Shown here: positions 17,064 to 27,207 of the stretch, in pieces | How positions within the stretch are numbered: position 1 is the stretch's first letter | How the letters are laid out: each line of letters begins with the position of its first letter | Assembly (NCBI RefSeq): GCF_015670745.1 | Contig: NZ_JADPCH010000006.1 | Coordinates: 41,013-97,930, forward strand | Reading direction: 5' to 3' | Length of the DNA: 56,918 nucleotides | Origin: Collinsella aerofaciens | Lineage (GTDB): Bacteria > Actinomycetota > Coriobacteriia > Coriobacteriales > Coriobacteriaceae | Notes under the pieces: model-generated | Told to the model about the DNA's origin: nothing | Seen by the model: the letters and a program-made list of their open reading frames with translations, nothing else | Database searches by the model: none | Translations under genes and position numbers: made by a program

Positions 17064-18488
17064 ATGATAGAGATCGCCGTCAACAACCTCGCGGCCGCAA
17101 CAGGGGCCCGAACCGTGACGGGAGAAGCCGATCGGGTATGCCGCGGGTGCGTTATCGACTCGCGCCAGGTCGAGGAAGGGACGATTTTCGTCGCCTTTCC
17201 CGGTGAAAACGTCGACGGCAATGATTTTGCTTCCCGTGCCGTCCAGTCGGGTGCCGGCGCCGTCGTGATGACGCGTGAGCCCGAGGCTGAGCTGGTCTCG
17301 CTGGCGCAGGACAAGGGGTGCGCCATCCTGCTGACCGATGATCCCGAGGAGTTTCTGCTGCGTTTGGCGCACACGTATCGCCTGGAGCTTGGCTGCCTGG
17401 TCGTTGGCATTACCGGTTCCATCGGCAAGACGACGACCAAGGACGTGCTCGCCGCCGTGCTCGCCAAGCGCTATCGTGTCTGGGCCACCAAGGGCAATTT
17501 CAATAACCTGATCGGCATGCCGCTCACGGTGCTTTCCGCTCCGGCCGATACCGAGGTCCTGGTGCTCGAGATGGGCATGAACCATTTCCACGAGATTGAG
17601 CGCCTGTCCCAGTCCGCCAATCCCAACCTTGCCATCGTGAGCAAGATTGGTACCTCTCACATCGGCATTTTGGGCAGCCGCGAGAACATCGCCCGCGCTA
17701 AGGCCGAGATTGTCCAGGGTATGTGCGCCGCCGGCGACTTCTTGCCGCTGCTGGTTTTGGGCGGTGAGGACGACTTTACGCCGTTCATTCGCGATACGTT
17801 CGCCCAGCCTGCTGGTATCGATGTGATGCTGGCCGGCGTCTCGGACGATGATGAGGTCCGTGCCCGCGACATTCGTGTTGATGACGAGGGCCGTCCGGTC
17901 TTTACGCTCGATTTTGGCCAGGGTGAGACGACCGATACCATGCTTGCCATCCCCGGCGTGCAGTCCGTCCCAAATGCCGTTAAGGCCGCCGCAGTTGCCT
18001 ATCGCCTGGGCGTGACGCCCGAGCAGATCGATGCTGCCTTTAGGGGCCTCACGATCACCGGGCACCGCCAGGAGATCAAGCGCGCCAAGAGCGGTGCCCG
18101 CGTCATCGACGATTCCTATAACGCCAGCGCCGAATCCATGGCTGCTGGTCTCGATCTGCTGTGCTCGCTTTCGTGCACGGGGTCTCGCATGGCGATCCTG
18201 GGCGAGATGGGCGAGATGGGCGATGAGGCTCCTCGCATGCATGAGCTCGTGGGCGCCTATGCCGCCGCCAAGAAGCTCGACATGCTGGCGTGCGTGGGTG
18301 GTGAGCTGGCCCAGCTTATGGCCGATGCCGCGCGCATGATGGGCATGGACGAGGACCGTATCCAGGTGTTCTCCGATTATCAGCAGGTGCTCGACCGCAT
18401 GGGCGGCGCGCTTGAAAAACATGATGTTGTACTGGTCAAGGGTTCCCGCTTTGTTGAGCTCGACCGCTTTGTGGAAGGTGTGTGCTAG
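17064..18488 (+). CDS. murF: UDP-MurNAc-tripeptide--D-Ala-D-Ala ligase
   Basis: ATP-dependent cytosolic ligase that adds D-Ala-D-Ala to the UDP-MurNAc tripeptide. The product is 474 aa. The Mur-ligase P-loop is GITGSIGKTTTKD. Other features are the EMGMNHFHEI block and DDSYNASAESM, the latter typical of MurF. The ATG follows GGGGAGCTGCA. It ends 3 nt before mraY, so the two are coupled. Confidence 0.95.
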   Translation: MIEIAVNNLAAATGARTVTGEADRVCRGCVIDSRQVEEGTIFVAFPGENVDGNDFASRAVQSGAGAVVMTREPEAELVSLAQDKGCAILLTDDPEEFLLRLAHTYRLELGCLVVGITGSIGKTTTKDVLAAVLAKRYRVWATKGNFNNLIGMPLTVLSAPADTEVLVLEMGMNHFHEIERLSQSANPNLAIVSKIGTSHIGILGSRENIARAKAEIVQGMCAAGDFLPLLVLGGEDDFTPFIRDTFAQPAGIDVMLAGVSDDDEVRARDIRVDDEGRPVFTLDFGQGETTDTMLAIPGVQSVPNAVKAAAVAYRLGVTPEQIDAAFRGLTITGHRQEIKRAKSGARVIDDSYNASAESMAAGLDLLCSLSCTGSRMAILGEMGEMGDEAPRMHELVGAYAAAKKLDMLACVGGELAQLMADAARMMGMDEDRIQVFSDYQQVLDRMGGALEKHDVVLVKGSRFVELDRFVEGVC

Positions 18489-18491
18489 CCC

Positions 18492-19511
18492 ATGTTCGGC
18501 AATCCCTCGTATCCAACGTATCAGGCTTTTTTGGGGCTTGGCATCGCCGCTGCCATTGCGCTGCTGCTCATGCCGTGGTGGATCAAGCTACTTAAGGTCG
18601 AGGGTATCGGCCAGCAGGTTCGTGCCGACGGCCCCAAGCGTCATTTGGTTAAGCAGGGAACGCCCACCATGGGTGGCGTTGTCATTCTCGTCGCGATTTC
18701 GCTGACCTGCCTGCTGATGGGCAAGCTCACCACCGAGCTCGTGCTCGTGCTGCTCGCCACGCTGGCGACCGGCGTGCTGGGCCTGATCGACGACCTGACC
18801 TCCGTTACGCATGGGCGCTCGCTCGGTCTGACGCCTCATGCCAAGATGATCGGCCTAACCATTATCTGTGTCACCTTTACGGTACTTGCCGTTAACTGGT
18901 GCGGCGTCGCCCCCGAGATTCGTTTTCCCGGCGGCCTGACGATTGACCTTGGCGTGCTTTCGACCACCATCTGCGGCCTTTCGTTCCCGTGGCTCTACAT
19001 TGTCTTTTGCTGGCTGATGATCGCCGGTCTTTCTAATGCCGTGAACCTGACCGATGGCCTTGACGGTCTTGCTGGCGGCACCTCCATGATCGCCATGCTC
19101 GCCATGGCTGCGATGGCGTTTTTGCACGGAGACGTGAACCTGTCCATCTTCTGCACCGCGTGTGCCGGTGCCTGCTTGGGCTTTCTGTGGTTCAACTGCT
19201 ATCCGGCGAGCATCTTTATGGGCGATACCGGCTCGCTTGCCCTGGGCGCCGCGTTTGCCTGCACGTCCATCATGACCAACACCGAGGTCGTCTCCCTCAT
19301 CATCGGCGGCCTGTTTATCGTTGAGACCCTGTCGGTCATGATTCAGGTTGTCTACTTCCACTTTACGCACAAGCGCGTCTTCCTTATGGCGCCCATCCAT
19401 CATCATTTCGAAAAGAAGGGCTGGGCCGAGACCAAGGTCGTCATCCGTTTTTGGATTATCGCTGCGGCCTTTGGTGCCGTTGGCCTTGCTCTGTTCTTCC
19501 AGTTGGGATAG
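18492..19511 (+). CDS. mraY: Phospho-MurNAc-pentapeptide transferase
   Basis: Integral membrane enzyme that transfers phospho-MurNAc-pentapeptide to undecaprenyl phosphate to form lipid I. The product is 339 aa with about ten hydrophobic segments. Conserved catalytic blocks are LIDDLTSV, NLTDGLDGLAGG and the cytoplasmic PIHHHFEKKGW. Tight spacing to murF (3 nt) and murD (9 nt) places it inside the operon. Confidence 0.97.
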   Translation: MFGNPSYPTYQAFLGLGIAAAIALLLMPWWIKLLKVEGIGQQVRADGPKRHLVKQGTPTMGGVVILVAISLTCLLMGKLTTELVLVLLATLATGVLGLIDDLTSVTHGRSLGLTPHAKMIGLTIICVTFTVLAVNWCGVAPEIRFPGGLTIDLGVLSTTICGLSFPWLYIVFCWLMIAGLSNAVNLTDGLDGLAGGTSMIAMLAMAAMAFLHGDVNLSIFCTACAGACLGFLWFNCYPASIFMGDTGSLALGAAFACTSIMTNTEVVSLIIGGLFIVETLSVMIQVVYFHFTHKRVFLMAPIHHHFEKKGWAETKVVIRFWIIAAAFGAVGLALFFQLG

Positions 19512-19520
19512 TGGTCTTTC

Positions 19521-20927
19521 ATGCCTCTTGCTGATGTCTTTAGCCTGCTCGTTTTGGGTCAGGGCAAATCCGGTCTCGATGTCGCCCGCTGGGCGTTGGC
19601 ACATCCCGAGCGCGTAAGTGCCGTTACCGTGTATGGCGGTGGCACCTCTGAGCCCAATGACGCCACGCGTGCGCTCGAGGCTGCTGGTGCGTCGTTTGTC
19701 TATGGGACCGAACAGGTCGAGGGCGCCTATGGCGTATGCGTGACGTGCCCGGGCATCTCGGAGTTCTCGGGCTTCTTTAAGGCCGGGCGCGAGCATGCCG
19801 CCCAGATTATGGGTGAGCCCGAGTTTGCCTATCGCCTGTCGCCCGATAACTGGATTGCCATCACGGGCACCAACGGTAAGACGACCACCACGTCGCTGAC
19901 TGATTATCTGCTTAAGGCTGCCGGCGAGGCCAGCGTTGCTGTCGGCAACATCGGCGAGCCGCCGGTCAACGAGATTGACGGCCGAGCCCACAACGAGTGG
20001 TTTGTGGCTGAGCTCTCGAGCTATCAGATTGCTACGACAACCGAGCTCCACCCCCGCGTGGCGGTGCTGCTCAACATCACTCCCGACCACTTGGGCTGGC
20101 ATAAGAGCCATAAGAACTATGCGCTTGCCAAGATCAAACTGTTTGACAATATGGTCGATGACGATCTGGTGGTTGTCGACGTCGAAGACGCCGGCATTCA
20201 CGAGTTCGATGAGTACATCTACACGCCGGGTCGTCGCATCTGCAAGGTTGCCTTTGACGAGCCTGAGGGCGAGGATGCCGCCTTTGTGCGCGATGGCAAG
20301 ATGATCGTGCGTCTGAAGGGTGTCGAGACCCCGCTCATCGCTATATCCGAGCTCAAGATCTCGGGCCATCACAATGTTATCAATGCCCTATGCGCTGCCA
20401 CGGCTGCCTTGGCGGTCGGTGCCGATGTCGACGGTGTCTGCCGCGGTCTTGCCTCGTTCCAGCCGCTCGAGCACCGCGTGGAGCCGTGTGGCGAGATTGA
20501 CGGCGTGCGCTACGTCAACGATTCCAAGGCGACCAACACCGATGCGGTCGAGAAGGCACTGACGGCATTTCCCGATGACGACGTGATCTTGCTGCTCGGT
20601 GGCCACGATAAGGGCACGCCGCTCACGGACTTCGCGCGCGTCGTTATGGACAACGTGCGCTCGGTCATCTGCTTTGGCGATGCGCGCGAGCGCTTCACCG
20701 CCGCTATGGACGAGGCTGATGTCGATGGCGATGTGGATATCGCCCAGGCGGATGACCTGCGCGATGCCGTGGACGTTGCCCGTTCGCTTTCGAGCCGTGG
20801 TGACGTGATCTTACTTTCTCCTGCCTGCTCTTCGTTCGATGAGTTCTCGGGCTATGAGGAGCGCGGCCGCGTGTTTAAGGACTACGTGGCTCAGCTTGCC
20901 GCTACAGCGAAATCACAAATGGAATAG
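19521..20927 (+). CDS. murD: UDP-MurNAc-L-Ala--D-Glu ligase
   Basis: ATP-dependent cytosolic ligase adding D-glutamate to UDP-MurNAc-L-alanine. The product is 468 aa. It has an N-terminal Rossmann-like domain (LLVLGQGKSGLDVARW), the P-loop ITGTNGKTTTTSL, LNITPDHLGWH, and a C-terminal domain with YVNDSKATNTDAVEKAL and LLGGHDKGTPL, all diagnostic of MurD. Confidence 0.96.
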   Translation: MPLADVFSLLVLGQGKSGLDVARWALAHPERVSAVTVYGGGTSEPNDATRALEAAGASFVYGTEQVEGAYGVCVTCPGISEFSGFFKAGREHAAQIMGEPEFAYRLSPDNWIAITGTNGKTTTTSLTDYLLKAAGEASVAVGNIGEPPVNEIDGRAHNEWFVAELSSYQIATTTELHPRVAVLLNITPDHLGWHKSHKNYALAKIKLFDNMVDDDLVVVDVEDAGIHEFDEYIYTPGRRICKVAFDEPEGEDAAFVRDGKMIVRLKGVETPLIAISELKISGHHNVINALCAATAALAVGADVDGVCRGLASFQPLEHRVEPCGEIDGVRYVNDSKATNTDAVEKALTAFPDDDVILLLGGHDKGTPLTDFARVVMDNVRSVICFGDARERFTAAMDEADVDGDVDIAQADDLRDAVDVARSLSSRGDVILLSPACSSFDEFSGYEERGRVFKDYVAQLAATAKSQME

Positions 20928-20935
20928 GGGTTGCG

Positions 20936-22456
20936 GTGAGAGAGGAGAGCCCCCGACAAGGTATGAGGAGGCCCGACTCGGACCGTGCTTCCTCGCGGCG
21001 CAGCACACCGCGTTCCGGTCGCGGCGGGCAGACGTTTAGCGAACGCTATATTGCCGGCGTTCCCGCCCGTATCATGCGCCCCCGTTTGATATTCATGGCC
21101 TGCCTGTTTACCTTGGTATGCTTTGGCCTGCTGATGGTGTACTCGGCGTCTTCGGTCGAGGCGCTGCACGAGAATGGCTCGGCGACGTTTTTTCTGTTTC
21201 GACAAGCCGCGTTTGCCGGAGTTGGCGTGCTGGCTATGGTTGCCATCGTGCGCATCTTGCCGGACAGTTGGTTTGGGGAAGACGTGCTCAGGATCTTCCT
21301 CATAGGCATGATAGGGCTACTGTTTCTGGTGTTCTTGGTGGGCAGCGGCAGCCGTGGCGCCACGCGCTGGCTCAACATTGCCGGCATTCAGTTCCAGCCT
21401 TCCGAGTTTTTAAAGCCATTTGCCATTGCGTATTCGGCCATCATGCTTGATCGTTTCTTTTCGCCCGGTGGCAACATCAACGAATTCCTTCGCAAGATGG
21501 GCATCTACTTGGGCATTTCGCTCTTTCTGATCTTTATCCAGCCCGATTTCGGTACTGTCCTGATCATCCTGTTGACCCTCATGTGCATGGCGTTGTTTGC
21601 GGGTCTCGACCCCAGATTTATCATCGGCGTGCTAATCTTCGGCATTCTCGTGATTGTGATTGCGCTTGTTGCAGAGCCGTACCGTATGGTGCGTATTCAG
21701 GTTGCCTTGAACCCTTGGGCCGACGAGTATGGTGACGGCTATCAGGCTACGCTTGCCATCATGGCCTTTGCCTCGGGCGGTCTGTTCGGCCGTGGCATCG
21801 GCAACTCAACCATGAAGTACTCGTATCTGCCCGAGGCGCACAATGACTACATCCTGGCCATCATTGGCGAGGAGGTCGGTTTTGTCGGAACCGTGCTGTT
21901 CTTCTTGGTGTTTGCGATGCTGATCTATTCGGCGTTTCGCATTGCCGAGCAGGCGACCGATCGTCGGGGCGCGCTTATGGCGTCTGGCTCCGCGGTCATT
22001 CTCGCGGTGCAGTTTTTGATTAACGCGTTGGGCATCCTCAACGTGTTTCCCATGACGGGCAAACCGTTGCCGTTTATTAGCTACGGCGGTTCGTCGATTA
22101 TTGTGTCGCTTATGCTTGCCGGATTGATCCTGCGCGTTTCGTACGAGAGCGCCCGTCGCGATGAGTACGACCGTCGCCGCGAGAGCTTTGCCGTTATGGA
22201 TGAGAGTACCGCTGGCGTGCCCCACGTGCGCGGCGAGCGATCTTCGCGTAACGGTTTTACCGTCCTGGATGGCTCTGCGACCGAGCCGGCAGTCCGCCCG
22301 CGTCAGCGAACGGCGCCGCAAGGTCGTCCTCAGCGCCCCAGCCCTCGCAACGCGGGCGGCGGATATAATCGAATCGATTTGAACTCGGACCCGTCGGCGC
22401 GTCTGCGCACCGACGACCAGGGACCGCGTGTACGAAGGGACTACCATGACCGATAA
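20936..22456 (+). CDS. ftsW: Septal peptidoglycan glycosyltransferase FtsW
   Basis: SEDS-family membrane glycosyltransferase that polymerises lipid II at the septum with FtsI. The product is 506 aa with about ten membrane segments. The SEDS core shows GSRGATRWLNIAGIQFQPSE, the family PDFGTVLII, and GKPLPFISYGGSS near the end of the core. Unusual is a charged tail of about 100 residues rich in R, P and D after the last membrane segment. The start is GTG at 20936, 8 nt after murD; ATG at 20963 is an alternative. The stop overlaps the murG start by 11 nt. Confidence 0.94.
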   Translation: MREESPRQGMRRPDSDRASSRRSTPRSGRGGQTFSERYIAGVPARIMRPRLIFMACLFTLVCFGLLMVYSASSVEALHENGSATFFLFRQAAFAGVGVLAMVAIVRILPDSWFGEDVLRIFLIGMIGLLFLVFLVGSGSRGATRWLNIAGIQFQPSEFLKPFAIAYSAIMLDRFFSPGGNINEFLRKMGIYLGISLFLIFIQPDFGTVLIILLTLMCMALFAGLDPRFIIGVLIFGILVIVIALVAEPYRMVRIQVALNPWADEYGDGYQATLAIMAFASGGLFGRGIGNSTMKYSYLPEAHNDYILAIIGEEVGFVGTVLFFLVFAMLIYSAFRIAEQATDRRGALMASGSAVILAVQFLINALGILNVFPMTGKPLPFISYGGSSIIVSLMLAGLILRVSYESARRDEYDRRRESFAVMDESTAGVPHVRGERSSRNGFTVLDGSATEPAVRPRQRTAPQGRPQRPSPRNAGGGYNRIDLNSDPSARLRTDDQGPRVRRDYHDR

Positions 22457-23561
22457 GATGACCGTTGCTATTGCAGCCGGCGGCACGGCAGGACACATCA
22501 ACCCCGCGCTCGCCTTGGCCGAAGAGCTGCGTGATCGTGGCCACCACGTTGTGTTCGTGGGCCAGTCGCGCAAGCTCGAGGGTCGTCTGGTCCCCGAGGC
22601 TGGGTTTGATTTTGTGCCCATTACGGTCACTGGCTTCGACCGCTCCCGTCCTTGGACGGCGCTGACCTCGCTGTGGCGTGTCAACAAGGCCAAGCGTGCG
22701 CTCGCTGGTCATTTCTCAAAGGTCGGCAAGCCCGACGCTGCCATCGGTTTCGGAGCCTATGTCGAGGTTCCGCTGCTGGGGTGGTGCAAGGGCGCGGGCG
22801 TTCCGTATCTGCTGCATGAGCAGAACTCTGTTCCGGGCCTGGCCAACAAGATGATGAACTCCCACGCCGCCCGCGTGTGCATCTCGGTGCCGGCAGCGCG
22901 TTCGGTCTTTGAGCGCGAAGGTGACCCTGGCCACGTGCTCATGACCGGCAACCCCGTACGTCGCTCGGTGATCGAGGGCGATCGCGCTCGCGGCCGCAAA
23001 GCACTTGGCGTTCCCGAGGACGCTACGCTGCTGCTCGTCTTTGGCGGTTCACTTGGCGCCCAGCACCTCAACGAGCGCGTGGTTTCGCTCAAAAACGAGC
23101 TGCTTTCGCGCAAGAACCTCTATGTGTTGCATTCGACGGGTGCCGACGGCTTTGAGGAGACCGAGCGCGCTTTGGCGCTGACGCCCGAGGAGGCGAAGCG
23201 TTACCGCGTCCAGTCTTACATCGACAACATGGGCGATATGCTGGCTGCTGCCGATTTGGTGCTCTCGCGTTCGGGCGCATCGAGCGTGGCCGAGATCGCT
23301 GCGCTCGCCGTACCTTCGGTGCTCGTGCCGTATCCGCATGCGACGGCCGACCACCAAACCACCAATGCCCGTTATCTGGTCGACGCCGGGGCCGGCGTGC
23401 TCTGCGCCGATGCCGATATCGACGGTTTTGCCTTTGCCGATGAACTGCTGCACCTGGTCGATGACGCGGCGGCGCGCGACGCCATGCGTCAGGCGGCGCG
23501 TGGTCTGGCTCAGGATAGGGCCGCCGCTCTTCTGGCGGATGCGGTAGAGGGTTTGCGTTAG
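22446..23561 (+). CDS. murG: Lipid II synthase (N-acetylglucosaminyltransferase)
   Basis: Membrane-associated GT28 enzyme that adds GlcNAc to lipid I. The product is 371 aa. The N-terminal donor loop reads AAGGTAGHINPALA (the GGTAGH variant of GGTGGH). Other landmarks are LHEQNSVPGLANK and the UDP-binding LSRSGASSVAEIAAL with PYPHATADHQ. I chose ATG 22446 (after GAAGGGACTACC) over GTG 22428. The start lies inside the ftsW end, implying translational coupling. Confidence 0.95.
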   Translation: MTDKMTVAIAAGGTAGHINPALALAEELRDRGHHVVFVGQSRKLEGRLVPEAGFDFVPITVTGFDRSRPWTALTSLWRVNKAKRALAGHFSKVGKPDAAIGFGAYVEVPLLGWCKGAGVPYLLHEQNSVPGLANKMMNSHAARVCISVPAARSVFEREGDPGHVLMTGNPVRRSVIEGDRARGRKALGVPEDATLLLVFGGSLGAQHLNERVVSLKNELLSRKNLYVLHSTGADGFEETERALALTPEEAKRYRVQSYIDNMGDMLAAADLVLSRSGASSVAEIAALAVPSVLVPYPHATADHQTTNARYLVDAGAGVLCADADIDGFAFADELLHLVDDAAARDAMRQAARGLAQDRAAALLADAVEGLR

Positions 23562-23658
23562 TTAGACGGGATATCGTCGGTCGCCCTCGCGCTGATGCGG
23601 TAGGTGCGGTACAGTTAACGGGTTACAGGCAGTGTTTACGCAAGGAGTACACGAGCAC

Positions 23659-25077
23659 ATGGCTGATTCCCAGACTGCAACCTCCGCGCCCGAGTTTAAG
23701 AGCGCCCACTTTATCGGTATCGGCGGCGCCGGCATGAGCGGCATCGCCCTCGTTCTGCACGAGCGCGGTTATGCCGTTACCGGCTCCGACCTTAAGACGT
23801 CACGTTATATCCGCCAGCTTACCCGCGCTGGTGTGAAGGTGCATGTGGGCCATGAGGCCGCCACGATCGACGAGGTCAAGCCCGACGTGGTTGTTGTCTC
23901 CACCGCTATTCCGGAGTCCAACCCTGAACTCGTGCGCGCTCGCGAGCTTGGTATTCCCGTGTGGCCCCGTGCCAAGATGCTCTCTGCTTTGGGCCACGGC
24001 TACACCACCGTCGCTGTTGCCGGCACGCATGGCAAGACCACCACGTCTTCGATGTGCGCCACCATGCTCGACCGCATGGGTCTGGATCCGAGCTTCCTGA
24101 TCGGTGGCATCGTCGAGGGCTATGACACGAACGGCAAGAACGGCTCGGGCGACTACTTTGTCGCCGAGGCCGACGAGTCCGACAGCTCCTTCCTGTTCCT
24201 GAACCCCAACGTGGTCATTGTGACCAACGTCGAGGCCGACCACCTCGATCACTACTCGGGTATCGAGGAGATCGAGGCAACTTTCGCCAAATTCATGAGC
24301 CTGGTGGGCGAGGACGGCACCGTCATCGTCTGCGGTGAGGACCCGCATCTGGTCGAGCTCGCCAAGTCGACGGACCGTCACGTGCTTTCCTACGGCTTTG
24401 CCGAGAGCAACGACATCGTCTGCATGCACCCGGATGTCAAGGGCATCCAGAGCGACTTTATCGTTCGCTTTGAGGACGGCACTGAGCACGCTGTGGAGAT
24501 CAAGAGCAATCCCGGTCGCCACAACATGCTCAACGCCACGGCGGTGCTCACCGTCGCCCATGTCCTGGGCCTTGACATCGACGCCGCCGCCAAGGCGCTC
24601 TCGAGCTTTGAGGGCGTCCGCCGTCGCTTTACCCACGTGGGCGATATCGATGGCATCACCGTGGTCGATGATTACGGCCATCACCCCACCGAGATCAAGG
24701 CGACGCTTGCTGCCGCTTCGTCGCTGGGCTACAAGCACGTTGACGTCGTGTTCCAGCCGCATCGCTATTCGCGCCTGCAGGCCCTGTGCGACGACTTTGC
24801 CGATGCATTTGCCAATGCCGATAAACTGCTGCTGATTGATGTGTTCTCGGCTGGCGAGATGCCCATTCCGGGTGTCACCTCTAAGATGCTCGCCGATACC
24901 GTGCGCGCCAAGCATCCTGGCAAGGAGGTCGTGTACTGCTCCAGCCGTCTTGAGCTCAATCAGGAGCTCGAGCAGATGGTGGGCGAGGGCGACCTGCTGC
25001 TCACAATGGGTGCCGGTGACGTTACGACCGTCGGTCCCGAGTTTATCGAGTATCTGACTGCCAAGAAAGACGCTTAA
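23659..25077 (+). CDS. murC: UDP-MurNAc--L-alanine ligase
   Basis: ATP-dependent cytosolic ligase adding L-alanine to UDP-MurNAc, the first peptide-stem step. The product is 472 aa. It opens with FIGIGGAGMSGIALVL and has the P-loop VAGTHGKTTTSSM, EADESDSSFLFL and the C-terminal DDYGHHPTEIKATL and FQPHRYSRLQAL, all typical of MurC. The ATG at 23659 follows AAGGAG by 11 nt; an in-frame GTG at 23632 is less likely. It precedes murB by 5 nt. Confidence 0.96.
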   Translation: MADSQTATSAPEFKSAHFIGIGGAGMSGIALVLHERGYAVTGSDLKTSRYIRQLTRAGVKVHVGHEAATIDEVKPDVVVVSTAIPESNPELVRARELGIPVWPRAKMLSALGHGYTTVAVAGTHGKTTTSSMCATMLDRMGLDPSFLIGGIVEGYDTNGKNGSGDYFVAEADESDSSFLFLNPNVVIVTNVEADHLDHYSGIEEIEATFAKFMSLVGEDGTVIVCGEDPHLVELAKSTDRHVLSYGFAESNDIVCMHPDVKGIQSDFIVRFEDGTEHAVEIKSNPGRHNMLNATAVLTVAHVLGLDIDAAAKALSSFEGVRRRFTHVGDIDGITVVDDYGHHPTEIKATLAAASSLGYKHVDVVFQPHRYSRLQALCDDFADAFANADKLLLIDVFSAGEMPIPGVTSKMLADTVRAKHPGKEVVYCSSRLELNQELEQMVGEGDLLLTMGAGDVTTVGPEFIEYLTAKKDA

Positions 25078-25082
25078 GTCTA

Positions 25083-25994
25083 ATGGGTCTGTTTAACGCC
25101 GTCATGGCGCTCTCGGGCATGATCGACACGGATGTGATCGAGGACGAGCGCCTTGCGCGTCATACGAGCTATCGTATCGGCGGCAAGGCCGACCTCTTTG
25201 TGACGTGCCATAGCTATCATGCCCTCCGCCGCGCCGTGGCGGTGCTCGATCGCGAGCAGGTGCCGTGGGTCATCATCGGCAAGGGCTCCAATCTGCTGGT
25301 TGCCGATGGCGGTTATCGCGGTGCCGTCATTTCGCTCGGACGTGAGTTTCAGCGCACGGTTGTTGCCGATGACGGTTGTACGCTGACGGTCGGTGCGGGC
25401 GTGATGTTTGCGCGCCTGGTCAACGATGCCCTGTCGCGTAGCCTCTCGGGCCTTGAGTTTGCCGTTGGCATCCCTGGCTCGGTTGGCGGTGCGATATCTA
25501 TGAATGCAGGCACACGGACCGAGTGGATTGGCTCGCTGGTTGAGGATGTCGTAACGTTTGACCCGGCATCCGGTATCAAGCATTATGCGGGGTCCGAGAT
25601 CACTTGGGGCTACCGCGAATGTAGTCTTCCCCGCAATGAGATTATCCTCGAGTGCGTGCTCAAGCTTAAACCGGCGCCCAAGGCCGACATTCGCGAGCGC
25701 ATGGAGCGGTACCTGACGAGGCGCAAGCGTACGCAGCCCATGGGTCGCGCATCCTGCGGGTCGGTCTTTCGCAACCCGCCCGATGCGAGTGTGGGCAAGC
25801 TTATCGAGGATTGTGGATTAAAGGGTTTTTCGATTGGCGGCGCGGAAGTTTCGCCCGTTCACGCTAATTTTATCGTTAATAACGGAACCGCCTCGGCCGA
25901 TGACGTTGCCGCGGTTATCAGACATGTGCACGGAAAGGTGAGGGAGGCGTATGGCATCGAGCTCAGACCGGAAGTTAAATTCCTCGGCTTCTAG
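25083..25994 (+). CDS. murB: UDP-N-acetylenolpyruvoylglucosamine reductase
   Basis: FAD-dependent enzyme that reduces UDP-GlcNAc-enolpyruvate to UDP-MurNAc with NADPH. The product is 303 aa, the short type. Visible are the FAD-binding HTSYRIGGKADLF and GKGSNLLVADGG, the catalytic serine region GRASCGSVFRNP and the C-terminal glutamate in LRPEVKFLGF. The proposed start has a poor ribosome site but lies 5 nt from the murC stop, so coupling may supply ribosomes; an internal ATG at 25104 is possible. Its 3' end overlaps ftsQ by 44 nt. Confidence 0.93.
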   Translation: MGLFNAVMALSGMIDTDVIEDERLARHTSYRIGGKADLFVTCHSYHALRRAVAVLDREQVPWVIIGKGSNLLVADGGYRGAVISLGREFQRTVVADDGCTLTVGAGVMFARLVNDALSRSLSGLEFAVGIPGSVGGAISMNAGTRTEWIGSLVEDVVTFDPASGIKHYAGSEITWGYRECSLPRNEIILECVLKLKPAPKADIRERMERYLTRRKRTQPMGRASCGSVFRNPPDASVGKLIEDCGLKGFSIGGAEVSPVHANFIVNNGTASADDVAAVIRHVHGKVREAYGIELRPEVKFLGF

Positions 25995-27207
25995 AGCATC
26001 GAAACCCACCTTCCGCCGCGCCGGAGGGCGTTCCGGCGCGCCTGCCAAACCTCAACGCAATACCGTCGCGCACTCTAAGTCTGTCGGGCATGCTCGACAG
26101 ACCAGTCGTCCGGTCGTCGGCTCTCAGCTCGGTAATCGTCCGGCCGCAAAAAAGTCCTCGCGTCCCTCGGTGACGTCAAAGCCTGTTATGGGCGCCAAGC
26201 CTGCCCGTCCCATGGCAACTCCTAAGCCCTCGACGGGAACTAAGGCGGCGCGTCCGGGTCGCACGCTGGGCGCATCGAAACCGCGCTCGCTGACATCGGT
26301 GCCGGCTACCGCCAAGAAGCCTTCGGGTAAAAAAGGCGTCAACCCGTTGTCTTCACTTGGGGCGATGGCAAATAAAACGTCAGACGCCGCTTCTCTCGTT
26401 ACAGGCAAAGGCAAAATCGTGGGCGGCGTTCTGGCCGTCTTGGCCGTGCTCGTCGTCGTTGCCGTCGTGGTGATCAACTCTGGATTGTTTACCGCCACTG
26501 ATATTCAGATTCAAGGCAGCGAGCATGTGACGAAGCACGATGCTATCCAGCTGATCGATTTGCCCGAGGGAACGTCGCTTTTTAACGTCGATCCCGACCA
26601 GATTACCGAGGACCTCAAGCAGAACCCGTGGGTCTCGGGCGTGGATGTCCAGCGCCAGTTCCCGCATACGCTCATCATTACGCCTATGGAGCGCAAGGTC
26701 ATCGCAATTGCCTATATCAGCTCCGATGACCTTGCCTGGGCCATCGGGGATGATGACACCTGGATCGCCCCGCTGTCGACGTCGGTCGAAGTGGATGGCC
26801 AGGGCAACGTCATCACGACAGGGCAGGGCTCAAATACCCTGACCGGCATTGATGCCGCGCTGGCGCTCGCTAAGCACTATGGCGCGGTGTTGTTGACTGA
26901 TGTCTCGGCGGATGTCGCTCCGGTTTCCGGCCAGGCGGTGAGCTCCAAGGCCGTTAAGGCTGGCTTGGATTATGTGCGTGGTTTTTCGAGCGAGTTCTTG
27001 GGACAAGTCAAGGATATTTCCACGCCTTCGGTCGAAGCCATCTCGGCAAACCTCAATAACGGCATTGAGGTGTCGCTGGGCGATTCGAACGATATCGTCA
27101 AGAAGGAGCGCGTAGTCACCAAGCTGCTTTCGCAGGTAGAGGGCGTAACGTATATCAATGTGCGCTCTCCGGGTAACTATACATTTAGGAACGCTCCGAC
27201 CTCGTAG
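25951..27207 (+). CDS. ftsQ: Division protein FtsQ/DivIB
   Basis: Single-pass membrane scaffold of the divisome, 418 aa. The N-terminal 145 residues are a long, low-complexity cytoplasmic region rich in K, R, P, S and A. One membrane segment follows (about residues 153-172, IVGGVLAVLAVLVVVAVVVI), then a POTRA domain starting FTATDIQIQGSEHV and the FtsQ/DivIB domain (NPWVSGVDVQRQFPHTLIITPMER). The start sits 44 nt inside murB with a good GAGGGAGG ribosome site. The cytoplasmic extension is far longer than in E. coli FtsQ. Confidence 0.92.
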   Translation: MASSSDRKLNSSASRASKPTFRRAGGRSGAPAKPQRNTVAHSKSVGHARQTSRPVVGSQLGNRPAAKKSSRPSVTSKPVMGAKPARPMATPKPSTGTKAARPGRTLGASKPRSLTSVPATAKKPSGKKGVNPLSSLGAMANKTSDAASLVTGKGKIVGGVLAVLAVLVVVAVVVINSGLFTATDIQIQGSEHVTKHDAIQLIDLPEGTSLFNVDPDQITEDLKQNPWVSGVDVQRQFPHTLIITPMERKVIAIAYISSDDLAWAIGDDDTWIAPLSTSVEVDGQGNVITTGQGSNTLTGIDAALALAKHYGAVLLTDVSADVAPVSGQAVSSKAVKAGLDYVRGFSSEFLGQVKDISTPSVEAISANLNNGIEVSLGDSNDIVKKERVVTKLLSQVEGVTYINVRSPGNYTFRNAPTS